Shown piece after piece: positions 1 to 7,634 of a stretch of 64,000 nt of DNA. The stretch lies in NCBI GenBank assembly GCA_035546335.1, contig DATKDP010000149.1, forward strand, positions 34,321-98,320. Reading direction: 5' to 3'. This stretch comes from DATKDP01 sp035546335. GTDB lineage: Bacteria > Acidobacteriota > Thermoanaerobaculia > Gp7-AA8. Both the position numbers and the translations under genes were made by a program. The notes below the pieces were generated by a model that worked only from the letters and a program-made list of their open reading frames with translations, searched no databases and was not told where the DNA came from. Numbering within the stretch: position 1 is the stretch's first letter; each line of letters opens with the position of its first letter.

Positions 1-2274
1 GCACCGCAGGTGCCCGTCGCCTCGATCGGCGCCAGCGCCACGACGGTGACTCCCGGAACCACGATCAACTTCAGCGGCAACGCCACCAACGGTCCGATCA
101 CTTCGTGGAACTGGAACTTCGGCGACGGCGCCACCTCGACGCAGCAAAATCCATCGAAGTCATATGCCACCCTCGGTACCTATACGGTCTCTCTGATCGC
201 AACCAACTCCGTCGGCTCTTCGAGCCCGGCAACGCGAACCATCACCGTCAGCACCAGCGGCCCGACCTGCTCGACGGCGCCCGGGCAGTTCATCGACATG
301 ACCTTCAGCGGTGCGACGAGCGGTTGCACGACAGCAAGCGGAGCATGCAACGCGGGAGAGGTGATCTCCTTCAGCGCGTTCGCCTTCCAGTACACCTTCC
401 AGGAGTGCGACATCTTCGAATGGGACTTCGGCGACGGCTCCACCATCAAGACCGGTCGCAACGTCACCCACAGCTTCGTCTCCGCGGGCACATTCCCCGT
501 CAAGCTCGTCGTCAGGAACACCGCGGGCAGCTCGCAGGCGACGCGCAACGTGACGGTCTCCGGCACCGGAGGAACGCCGCCCACCAACATCGACTTCACC
601 TATTCTCCCACCGCTCCGATCGCCGGCGATCCGGTGAATTTCAGCGGCTCGGCAACCTCGTTGACCACCACCACCTACCAGTGGAACTTCGGTGACGGCG
701 GGACGGCGACGGGGCAGAACGTGACGCACACCTTCGCCAACCCCTCCACCTACCAGGTGCAGCTCACGGCCTCGAACAGCTCGGGATCCGGTTCCGTTGC
801 GGCGAAACAGATTCCGGTCGTCGCGGCCAACACCTGGGCATTCCTTCTTCCGGTCGTCACGCATCTTGCGGACGGCTGGCGGACGGATCTCCAGGTCTAC
901 GTTCCCGATCCGAACTTCTCGCCGAGCTCACCGCTCCGCCTGACGCTCGAGCTGTCGGGACATCCGTCGAAAGTGATCGACGTCGGGAGCTCGACCTATG
1001 TCCAGGAAGATCTGATGGGCCAACTGGCCAGCGGCGATGTCACCGGGTCGGTGGTCGTTCGCGGCTCGGGTGCATTCCCGCCGCAGATGTGGACGCGAAC
1101 CTACATCGCCACTCCCACGGGCGTGGGCACCTACGGCCAGCTCATCCCGGCGATCCCCCTCGAGGGTGTCGGCGTCGCCGCCGAGGGACCGGCGCGTCAC
1201 TTCCTCGCCGGGCTGCTCAGCACGGCGAAGTTCCGTACGAACATCGGCCTCGTCAATCCGACGCCGACGGCGGCGGAGGTGAGTGTGCAGATCTACGATC
1301 AGGACAACGGTGTCCCGGTCGGACTTCCGTTCAATCGCACCATCCCGCTGTTCGGATTCCTTCAGATCAACGACAACGCGATCCGCGCGGCGGTGCCGCA
1401 GCTCTCCACCTCGAAGCCGTACAGCGTGCAGATCACGCGCGCTTCGGGTGAGGGACTGATCGCCTACGCGTCGATCGTGCACAACGTCAGCAACGACCCC
1501 GCCTTCATCCAGGCGACCTCCGAGACGGATTCGGGAGCCGAAGCGAAGCGAAGGCAGTTGCTGCCGGGTCTCGCCCGATTCCTGACGCCCGGGGGCGACA
1601 CGTGGCGCAGCGACGTCTCTCTCTTCAACCCCGACGTCGCCAGCATCGAATTCGATCTCGAGCTGATCGACGAGCACGGCACGCTCCTCGGGCAGGCGAA
1701 GCGCATTCTCGCCGCAAAGACGGGAATGCAGCTCGACGACATCCTCGCGGGCCCGCTCTTCCCTTCGCTCAACTCCGGCCAGGCGACGCTTCGCGTCATC
1801 ACCAGCACGCCCGGATCGGTGCGTCATCCGATCCTCTTCTCGCGAACCTACAACGATCGCGCCGATCAGGGAGTCTTCGGACAGGGGATTCCTGCATTCG
1901 CGCTCAGCGAGGCCAACGTGAAGGCGGGCACGGGCAAGTTCGCCGTGATCCCGGGCGTTCGGAGCGACTTGAAGTACTACACGAACCTCGGGCTCGTTTC
2001 CGCGTCGGATCTGACGACCGGCGTCAAAGTGACGCTGCTCGATCGTACGAGCGGTCAGCCGATCGGCTCGCCGCAGGTCTTCACGATCCGTCGAGGCGAA
2101 TCGAAGATCATCGGCAGCCTCGCGTCGGACTTCCTCCGCTCGCTCGAGCCGAACGTCGAAGTCGGAACGCTTCGGATCGAGATCGTCTCCGGCGGCGACG
2201 TCTGGGCGTTCGCGTCGATCATCGACAAACTCTCGCGCGATCCCGAGTACGTTCCCGCGGTTCCGCTCAACTGA
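1..2274 (+). CDS. PKD-domain surface/secreted protein, 5' end outside window
   Basis: The reading frame is open from the first base, so the N-terminus and any signal peptide lie upstream; the GTG at 10 is unlikely to be the true start. Three PKD (polycystic kidney disease) immunoglobulin-like domains follow one another at about residues 1-80, 105-185 and 195-272, each with the family's W-N/D-F-G-D-G core (WNFGDGA, WDFGDGS, WNFGDGG). PKD domains are typical of extracellular adhesins and hydrolases. The remaining 480 residues are four related modules of about 122 residues, each beginning with a hydrophobic strand plus an R/Y-T/S-N/D-L/V-x-L/V pattern (WRTDLQV, FRTNIGL, WRSDVSL, YYTNLGL), followed by a G...I/V...L segment. 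I do not recognise a named family for these modules and no catalytic motif is visible. A strong terminator follows directly. Role inferred: cell-surface or secreted adhesion/structural protein. Confidence 0.85.
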   Translation, partial: APQVPVASIGASATTVTPGTTINFSGNATNGPITSWNWNFGDGATSTQQNPSKSYATLGTYTVSLIATNSVGSSSPATRTITVSTSGPTCSTAPGQFIDMTFSGATSGCTTASGACNAGEVISFSAFAFQYTFQECDIFEWDFGDGSTIKTGRNVTHSFVSAGTFPVKLVVRNTAGSSQATRNVTVSGTGGTPPTNIDFTYSPTAPIAGDPVNFSGSATSLTTTTYQWNFGDGGTATGQNVTHTFANPSTYQVQLTASNSSGSGSVAAKQIPVVAANTWAFLLPVVTHLADGWRTDLQVYVPDPNFSPSSPLRLTLELSGHPSKVIDVGSSTYVQEDLMGQLASGDVTGSVVVRGSGAFPPQMWTRTYIATPTGVGTYGQLIPAIPLEGVGVAAEGPARHFLAGLLSTAKFRTNIGLVNPTPTAAEVSVQIYDQDNGVPVGLPFNRTIPLFGFLQINDNAIRAAVPQLSTSKPYSVQITRASGEGLIAYASIVHNVSNDPAFIQATSETDSGAEAKRRQLLPGLARFLTPGGDTWRSDVSLFNPDVASIEFDLELIDEHGTLLGQAKRILAAKTGMQLDDILAGPLFPSLNSGQATLRVITSTPGSVRHPILFSRTYNDRADQGVFGQGIPAFALSEANVKAGTGKFAVIPGVRSDLKYYTNLGLVSASDLTTGVKVTLLDRTSGQPIGSPQVFTIRRGESKIIGSLASDFLRSLEPNVEVGTLRIEIVSGGDVWAFASIIDKLSRDPEYVPAVPLN

Positions 2275-2295
2275 CCCTCCTGCATCAACGACCAG

Positions 2296-2327
2296 AAAAA
2301 GGCGCACCATCACGGTGCGCCTTTTTT
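2296..2327 (+). terminator. Rho-independent terminator of the PKD gene
   Basis: A perfect 8-bp stem (GGCGCACC/GGTGCGCC) with a 5-nt loop is followed by six T and preceded by five A. It begins 22 bases after the PKD stop codon. Confidence 0.9.
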
Positions 2328-2387
2328 GTGGGAAGTGGCTTCGGCCACGAGGGCGGGCGGGAAGTGGCCGAACTACTTTCCCAGCAT

Positions 2388-2546
2388 CCGCGACAAGTTC
2401 GGTCTGTAGCCGATCGCGCAGACAGGCGAATCTCGCGACGCCCGTTCCCCTCTCCCCCATCAGCCAACCTACCAGAGGCAGCGACGTGACCATGGGGAGA
2501 GGGGGCAGGGGTGAGGGGCCGCATCTCAGATGCTTGCGAGCTCACC
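2388..2546. repeat. Repeat block B, copy 1
   Basis: This block is nearly identical to 3222-3377. It contains the CCCCTCTCCCC ... GGGGAGAGGGG inverted repeat and ends near TGCTTGCGAGCTCAC. Confidence 0.8.
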
Positions 2547-2565
2547 CATGCCTACATTTCGCCGG

Positions 2566-2648
2566 GGCCGGACGAAGCTGTTCGCCTTCCGACAGTCGAG
2601 CGAGCCTGATGCGGCATCTCGCGGCTCACTGCTTCGTCCCTACGAGAG
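2566..2648. repeat. ~85-bp dispersed inverted-repeat element, nest copy 1
   Basis: The element is bounded by GGACGAAGC and GCTTCGTCC inverted ends followed by CTACGAG. It has the same ends as the elements at 15094-15179, 15279-15366 and 34109-34196, but a different interior. Confidence 0.8.
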
Positions 2649-3013
2649 CCGGGGCGGGCGGGCTGTGGCCGAACTTTGTCGCGGATGCGACGCGAGGATC
2701 AAGCGTTCTTGCGGTGATCGTTCCCAGCATCCGCGACAAGTTCGGGCTGTGACCGATCGCGAGATCTATCCGAGCCGGCCGCTGTGCCGGCCGCCTTCGC
2801 GGCCTGGCGATTCGCCACGACCTCGAGCTTCGACCCGTGTCACGGGGCGATCTCTCGGGTTTGTGCTCTCGGTCCAGCTCGTCGCCCGCGATTCGGGGCA
2901 GGTCCGAAGTTGTCCGCTTCGCCGCGCGATGAGGTCACGATGTTCTGCAGCGGCTGGCCGAAGCGGACAAACTTCGGCCACAGGCTCCGCCCATACTCCT
3001 TACATTTCGCCGG

Positions 3014-3095
3014 GGCCGGACGAAGCTGTTCGCCTTCCGAGAGTCGAGCGAGCCTGATGCGGCATCTCGCGGCTCACTGCTTCGTCCCTACGAGA
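3014..3095. repeat. ~85-bp dispersed inverted-repeat element, nest copy 2
   Basis: It is almost identical to 2566-2648, with the ends GGACGAAGC/GCTTCGTCC. Confidence 0.8.
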
Positions 3096-3221
3096 GCCGG
3101 GGCGGGCGGGCTGTGGCCGAACTTTGTCGCGGATGCGACGCGACGGTGTGAAGGCTTTCGATGGTCTTGACACAGCATCCGCGACAAGTTCGGCCTATGA
3201 CCGACAGCGAGGGTCAAGCGA

Positions 3222-3377
3222 ATCCGCGACAAGTTCGGTCTGTGGCCGATCGCGCAGACCGGCGAATCTCGCGACGCCCGTTCCCCTCTCCCCATCAGCC
3301 AACTTACCAGAGGCAGCGACCTGACCATGGGGAGAGGGGTCAGAGGGGTCGCATCTCACATGCTTGCGAGCTCACAT
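3222..3377. repeat. Repeat block B, copy 2
   Basis: This is the second copy of 2388-2546, with a few substitutions and one fewer C in the CCCC run. Confidence 0.8.
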
Positions 3378-3560
3378 CGCACGCGTCGCAGGGATGATCT
3401 TCGGGCCTTGCCCTCTCGGTCCAGCTCGTCGCCCGCGATTCGGGCCAGGACCGAAGTTGTCCGCTTCGGCGCGCGAGAGGTCACGGCATCCGGCGACGGC
3501 TGGCCGAAGCGGACAAACTTCGTCCACAGGCTCCGCCTACATTTGCCTACGTTTCGCCGG

Positions 3561-3642
3561 GGCCGGACGAAGCTGTTCGCCTTCCGACAGTCGAGCGAGC
3601 CTGATGCGGCATCTCGCGGCTCACTGCTTCGTCCCTGCGAGA
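3561..3642. repeat. ~85-bp dispersed inverted-repeat element, nest copy 3
   Basis: It is almost identical to 2566-2648; the terminal CTACGAG has become CTGCGAG. Confidence 0.8.
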
Positions 3643-4085
3643 GCCGGGGCGGGCGGGAAGTGGCCGAACTTTGTCGCGGATGCGACGCGAGGGTCAGGCG
3701 TTCTTGCGATGATCAGACCCAGCATCCGCGACAAGTTCGGGCTGTGACCGATCGCGAGATCTATCCGAGCCCGCCGCTGTGCCGGCCGCCTTCGCGGCCT
3801 TCCGAATGACATGCGCGGGATCGACAACCCCGCCCTCACGGGCGGGGCTGAGGTTGTGCCGGCCGACTTCGCGGCCTGGCGATTCGCCACGACCTCGAGC
3901 TTCGACCCGTGTCACGGGGCGATCTCTCGGGTTTGTGCTCTCGGTCCAGCTCGTCGCCCGCGATTCGGGGCAGGACCGAAGTTGTCCGCTTCGGCGCGCG
4001 AGGGGTCACGATGTCCTGCAGCGGCTGGCCGAAGCGAACAAACTTCGGCCACAGGCTCCGCCTACATTCCTTACATTTCGCCGGG

Positions 4086-4166
4086 GCCGGACGAAGCTGT
4101 TCGCCTTCGAGAGTCGGGCGAGCCTGATGCGGCATCTCGCGGCTCACTGCTTCGTCCCTACGAGAA
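4086..4166. repeat. ~85-bp dispersed inverted-repeat element, nest copy 4
   Basis: Same element with a short deletion after CGCCTTC. It ends the repeat nest. Confidence 0.8.
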
Positions 4167-4203
4167 GGGGAGACACGTGTGGTGAAGGGAGGAGATGGGA
4201 GAG

Positions 4204-4262
4204 GGCAGAGGGCAGAAGGCAGATAGCAGATAGCAGAGGGCAGAGAATGGCAGAGGGCAGAG
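4204..4262. repeat. Heptanucleotide tandem array (GGCAGAG/AGCAGAT)
   Basis: Six adjacent 7-mers (GGCAGAG, GGCAGAA, GGCAGAT, AGCAGAT, AGCAGAG, GGCAGAG), a 3-base interruption, then two more GGCAGAG. The array lies 10 bp from the stop codon of the DUF4097 gene on the other strand. The same 7-mer family recurs at 18059 and 45183. Confidence 0.9.
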
Positions 4263-4272
4263 GTAGACGTTT

Positions 4273-4947
4273 TCACTCGGTCAGGTTGATGTCGACGTTT
4301 CCGGCGGTGAGGCGGACGTCGAGGATGGAGTTGCCTCCCTCGTTGAAGAAATGGGTTTTTCCGGCGAAGAATCCTTCGCGGGAAATGATTCGATCTCCGA
4401 GGTTGGTGGTCACGTCGCCGACTCGGACCGAGGCGATGAGCTCCTTGATGGTTCGTTTGGGAACGGCGATCGAAACGTCGCCGGCGCGCATCCGAACCAG
4501 GATGTTGCCGAACGCTCCGGCGATCTTCACCTCGCCCGCCTTCTGGCGGAGCTCGACGTGCATTCCCTCGGGGACGAGCAGCGTGACCTTGAAGTCGCTC
4601 TTCGTGCGCCGGGCGCGACGGCCCTGGGCCGCGGGCCCGAGGTGACGCCGGATGATGGCGCGTGTTCCCTGGATGTCGATGCGGACGCTCGAATCATCGA
4701 CGATCTGCTGCGCGACGGCGATGTCGGCCGCTTTGCCGTACGCGCGGCTCACCGTGCCGAACGCTTCGATGGTGCCCGAGGGGCCGTTGCCGATCGTGAC
4801 CTCGGAGGGGGGGAGATCGATGACGAGACGGAGCGTCCCGCTGCGCGGCACCGAGCTGCGAAACTCGCGGGTGACGAGCGATTCGGATGCAGCCGAAGCG
4901 GCGGATGCCAGAGTGGTGAGGAAGAAGAGAATGGCGATGTTTCGCAT
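4273..4947 (-). CDS. Exported DUF4097-like protein
   Basis: 224 residues. An N-terminal signal peptide (hydrophobic run ILFFLTTLASAASAA) precedes a region rich in short beta strands with G-E/D-V-x-I motifs (GEVKIAG, GDVSIAV, GDVTTNL, GNVDINL). This is the repeating pattern of DUF4097 proteins, predicted to form a beta-solenoid outside the cytoplasm. Their biochemical role is not established. The start is supported by GGAGG just upstream of the ATG. It lies downstream of the small Lys/Ala gene on the same strand but is separated from it by a terminator, so it is probably transcribed on its own. A second, larger DUF4097 protein lies at 34272-35252. Confidence 0.7.
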   Translation of the reverse strand: MRNIAILFFLTTLASAASAASESLVTREFRSSVPRSGTLRLVIDLPPSEVTIGNGPSGTIEAFGTVSRAYGKAADIAVAQQIVDDSSVRIDIQGTRAIIRRHLGPAAQGRRARRTKSDFKVTLLVPEGMHVELRQKAGEVKIAGAFGNILVRMRAGDVSIAVPKRTIKELIASVRVGDVTTNLGDRIISREGFFAGKTHFFNEGGNSILDVRLTAGNVDINLTE

Positions 4948-5013
4948 GGGGCCTCCATTTCATTGAACGATCGGCGAGGGCTCGAAGTTTCGCGGAGCCG
5001 GCAACATCGTCCC

Positions 5014-5046
5014 CAAAAAGGAGGAGGGACCCTTACGGATCCCTCC
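5014..5046 (-). terminator. Terminator of the small Lys/Ala-rich gene
   Basis: On the minus strand GGAGGGATCC-GTAA-GGGTCCCTCC forms a stem with one mismatch and is followed by TCCTTTTT. It lies 28 bp past the stop codon at 5074. Confidence 0.8.
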
Positions 5047-5073
5047 AGGTACGACTGCAACGTTGAACTGCGG

Positions 5074-5148
5074 TTATTTCTTCTTCGATTTCGCCTTGGT
5101 GGATGCTTTCGCTTTCGACTTAGCAGCGGGTTTCTTTGCTGTCGCCAT
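5074..5148 (-). CDS. 24-residue Lys/Ala-rich basic peptide
   Basis: The ORF reads MATAKKPAAK, continues with alternating K, A, S and T, and ends SKKK. Eleven of the 24 residues are lysine, so the peptide is strongly cationic and resembles the tails of bacterial histone H1-like proteins. A good Shine-Dalgarno sequence (AAAGGTGGTGAG) lies just upstream of the ATG. A promoter and a long structured leader precede it and a terminator follows, so it looks like a self-contained unit. Possible roles are nucleoid or RNA binding, or a peptide carried by a regulatory RNA; none is demonstrated. The existence of the ORF is directly visible; its translation is an inference from the SD and codon composition. 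Confidence 0.65.
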   Translation of the reverse strand: MATAKKPAAKSKAKASTKAKSKKK

Positions 5149-5330
5149 ATCGCTCACCACCTTTCATGCCGTACGGGACCTCACGGTCGCGCCTACTTGG
5201 CAGCAACGCCGGATCGCTCCGGCGAACTTTGTATGCAGTTCGTTCGATGGGGTGTGGGTCGTGGAAGGATTTTTCATCGTCTCTGATGATCACTCTTTTG
5301 TGTGTCTGATTTTCAGCGATCATGCGTTAG
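5149..5330 (-). promoter_or_regulatory. Long structured 5' leader of the Lys/Ala peptide (candidate RNA element)
   Basis: About 180 nt lie between the predicted transcription start and the ATG. On the minus strand 5207-5224 forms CGCCGGA-GCGA-TCCGGCG, a 7-bp stem closed by a GNRA tetraloop. Closer to the start codon 5168-5187 carries CCGT...ACGG complementarity immediately before the ribosome-binding site. No match to a riboswitch class that I know. It could be a cis-regulatory leader or part of a dual-function small RNA. Confidence 0.5.
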
Positions 5331-5335
5331 CAATT

Positions 5336-5364
5336 AATATGCGATCAATCAACAATATTGTCAA
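5336..5364 (-). promoter_or_regulatory. Sigma70-type promoter for the small Lys/Ala unit
   Basis: On the minus strand there is a perfect TTGACA (5364-5359), a 17-nt spacer, and CATATT (5341-5336). The surrounding ~100 bp is strikingly AT-rich compared with the rest of the window. Confidence 0.7.
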
Positions 5365-5392
5365 GGGTTTCGAAATAAAAAACCCTCCACGT

Positions 5393-6502
5393 TTAACCGG
5401 GTGTTCCACGATGTTCCACGATTTCGACATCGCGCGGCGCTCCGATCGCATCGCCGTACGCGCGCAACGTCGCACTCGCGCACTCCGTCCAGCTCCATCC
5501 ACGCGCTCGGATTCGACCGCGCTCGCTCATCTGCTGGCGCAGATCTTCGTCATCGAAGATTCGAATCATCGCAGCGCTCATCGAATCGATCGATGAGGGA
5601 TCGATCATCAGCGCAGCGTCTCCCGCGACCTCGCGATGCGCGGCGATCGACGAGGCGATGACCGGCGCGCCGCCGGCCATCGCCTCGAGAACGGGAAGTC
5701 CGAAGCCTTCGTGCGCGCTCGGTTGCACGACGGCGAGCGCTCGCGCATAGAGTGCGCGAAGTCGCTCGAAGGAGACGCTGCCGAGAAGGCGTACACCCTC
5801 GATGTTCTCGAAACGTGCGGGCGCGCTCCCGGCGAAGACGAGCGAAACGCCCTCGAGATGTGCCGGAGCGCGGCGAAACGCGGCGACGAGGCGATCGAGA
5901 TTCTTGTGCGGCTTGTCGTTCCCAACGGTGAGAAGGTAGCGGCCCGACGCGAGCCCCAGCGCCGCCAGCTCTTCCAGCGCGCTCCCCGCCGGCGGATCGA
6001 AGAATTCTTCGGCGACTCCGTTCGGTGTCACCGTGAGCTTCGCGCCGATGTCGGGATAGCGCGCGAGCAGCTCGTCCGCGGTTGCACGGCTGACGGTCAG
6101 AACGCGGCGGCTGATGGTCGCCGCTCTCCCGATCATCCAGGAGGCGTAGGGGCGAGCCAGGGGATTCGGATGGCGGACGACGAGGTGCGTCAGATCGTGA
6201 ATGGTCACCACGACGGGCCGGCTGGTGAACGGGACGACGTAGTGCGGAGCATGGAACAGATCGACGCGGCTTCGATCGATCGCGCGCGCCACCGCCCGCA
6301 GCTCGCGCAGCGAATAGTGCGGAGACTCGAGGTCCGTGCAGGCGAATCGCGGATCGTCCGGTACCCATCGGCGAAGGGGGCGCGGCAGGAGGATGACGAA
6401 GTGATGGTCGGCGTCGCTTCGGGAGATTCCGCGGAGAAGCCCCTGAATGTAGGTGCCGATTCCGAAGTCGGCGATCTTGCGGCCATCGATCGCGATCCGC
6501 AT
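5393..6502 (-). CDS. GT4-family glycosyltransferase
   Basis: 369 residues, the usual length for a retaining GT-B glycosyltransferase of family GT4. The N-terminal Rossmann lobe begins MRIAIDGRKIADFGIGTYIQ (glycine-rich loop). The C-terminal nucleotide-sugar lobe holds LTVGNDKPHKNLDRLV and the E-x7-E motif in HEGFGLPVLEAMAGG. It is expected to move a sugar from a nucleotide donor to a surface-polysaccharide or lipid-linked acceptor at the inner face of the membrane. It is the last of three GT4 genes on this strand; the gap to the next is 22 bp, consistent with one operon. Donor and acceptor cannot be told from sequence. Confidence 0.88.
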   Translation of the reverse strand: MRIAIDGRKIADFGIGTYIQGLLRGISRSDADHHFVILLPRPLRRWVPDDPRFACTDLESPHYSLRELRAVARAIDRSRVDLFHAPHYVVPFTSRPVVVTIHDLTHLVVRHPNPLARPYASWMIGRAATISRRVLTVSRATADELLARYPDIGAKLTVTPNGVAEEFFDPPAGSALEELAALGLASGRYLLTVGNDKPHKNLDRLVAAFRRAPAHLEGVSLVFAGSAPARFENIEGVRLLGSVSFERLRALYARALAVVQPSAHEGFGLPVLEAMAGGAPVIASSIAAHREVAGDAALMIDPSSIDSMSAAMIRIFDDEDLRQQMSERGRIRARGWSWTECASATLRAYGDAIGAPRDVEIVEHRGTPG

Positions 6503-6524
6503 CCCCTGCCGAGTCTACTCCGGC

Positions 6525-7634
6525 TCAGATCCCTTTGCGAGCAGCCGCTTCGAGCAGCTCGCGCATGACGCGCGCACTCTCCTCCCACCGGAAGCGCCTC
6601 GCTCGCTCGAGTCCGCGCGCGCGCAGCTCGCCGGCGAGCACCGCGTCGCCGAGGACTCGAGCGATCGCGTCGCGGAGCTCTGACGGCCTCCCCGCTCTCA
6701 CGAGCAAGGCGGCATCGCCCACGATCTCCGGCAGCGCGCCGCTCCGCGAGGTGACCACCGGCGCGCCGCAGGCCATCGCTTCGAGCGGCGGCAGCCCGAA
6801 CCCTTCGTGATACGACGGGTAGACGAACACCGCGGCGTTGGAGTAGAGCTGCCGCAACGTTTCCCTCTCGACATAGCCGGTCAGCACCATCGCTCGCTCG
6901 CGAACATACGGAGCGATTCGCCGCTCGAGATGTGCGAGTCCCCAGCCGCGCCCGCCGGCAAGCACCAGCTTCGGGCGCGGCTCCCCGAGTGCCTCCCATG
7001 CGCTGATGAGATCGGAGACGCCCTTGCGCGGCTCGAGCGTGCCGGCGAAGAGGAGATAGTCGTGAGGGGAGATTCCGAATCGATCCAGCTCGCTCGTCGC
7101 ACCGGCGGGGGCGAAGATCTCGTCGACTCCGTTGTAGACCAGGGTCAACTTCTCCGCCGGGATGCCGAAGCGCCGCATCACCTCGTTGCCCGTGGCACGC
7201 GAGACGACGCTGATCGCGCTCGCCTTGTCGAGGCTCCGCGCGATGAAGACATTGAACGAGAGGATCGTTCTGATCCGGTGCCGGCGCGGCATGGTCATCG
7301 AAGTCAGATCGTGAATCGTCACCACGGAGGGAAGGCGGAGCGCGAGCGGCAGCGTTCCGTGCGGCCCCCACACGACATCCGCTTCATCGTTGCGCGCGAT
7401 CCTCGGAAAAATGAACTGCTGCCAGATCACTCCGGTCGGCGACCATCGCCCGGCGATGAAGCGGCAGTGGTCGATAGCCTGACGGTCCGCGATCCGCACG
7501 TGCGACGCGATGAGCGGCGCGGTCGCCAGATCGAGCCGCCCTGCGATCTCGGCGGTATGGACTCCGATGCCCGTTCGTTCGCCGACCAGAGCGCGGCCGT
7601 CGATGGCGACGCGAAGCGGAGCTTTAGCCGTCAT
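6525..7634 (-). CDS. GT4-family glycosyltransferase
   Basis: 369 residues from the ATG at 7634. An upstream in-frame start exists at 7694, but the chosen ATG overlaps the stop of the preceding gene (ATGA), which favours translational coupling. The N-terminus RVAIDGRALVGERTGIGVHT is the acceptor-side loop. The C-terminal lobe has LFAGTLEPRKGVSDLI and the E-x7-E motif in SYHEGFGLPPLEAMACGAP. It is probably a sugar transferase of the same O-antigen, exopolysaccharide or glycolipid pathway as its two neighbours. Confidence 0.88.
   Translation of the reverse strand: MTAKAPLRVAIDGRALVGERTGIGVHTAEIAGRLDLATAPLIASHVRIADRQAIDHCRFIAGRWSPTGVIWQQFIFPRIARNDEADVVWGPHGTLPLALRLPSVVTIHDLTSMTMPRRHRIRTILSFNVFIARSLDKASAISVVSRATGNEVMRRFGIPAEKLTLVYNGVDEIFAPAGATSELDRFGISPHDYLLFAGTLEPRKGVSDLISAWEALGEPRPKLVLAGGRGWGLAHLERRIAPYVRERAMVLTGYVERETLRQLYSNAAVFVYPSYHEGFGLPPLEAMACGAPVVTSRSGALPEIVGDAALLVRAGRPSELRDAIARVLGDAVLAGELRARGLERARRFRWEESARVMRELLEAAARKGI

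Larger units (their letters stand above)
2340..4166. repeat. Gene-free nest of hairpin-forming repeats (tandem/segmental duplications)
   Basis: This 1.8-kb spacer contains no credible gene; its ORFs are low-complexity and repeat across copies. It is built from three kinds of block that recur in order. Block A is an ~82-bp element seen four times. Block B is ~155 bp, seen twice (2388-2546, 3222-3377). Block C is a long segment with two internal inverted repeats: CCGAACTTTGTCGCGGATGC near 2669 pairs with GCATCCGCGACAAGTTCGG near 2728, and CCGAAGTTGTCCGCTTCG near 2904 pairs with CGAAGCGGACAAACTTCGG near 2959. The same arms recur near 3119/3176, 3453/3509, 3663/3720 and 3976/4034. The organisation resembles clustered REP/BIME elements; no transposase is present. 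Confidence 0.85.

Noticed and set aside
2315..4645. Several overlapping ORFs of 70-290 codons in the repeat nest
   Set aside because: They repeat the same peptide pieces (for example SRASLMRHLAAHCF) because the DNA repeats, and they have no SD or family.
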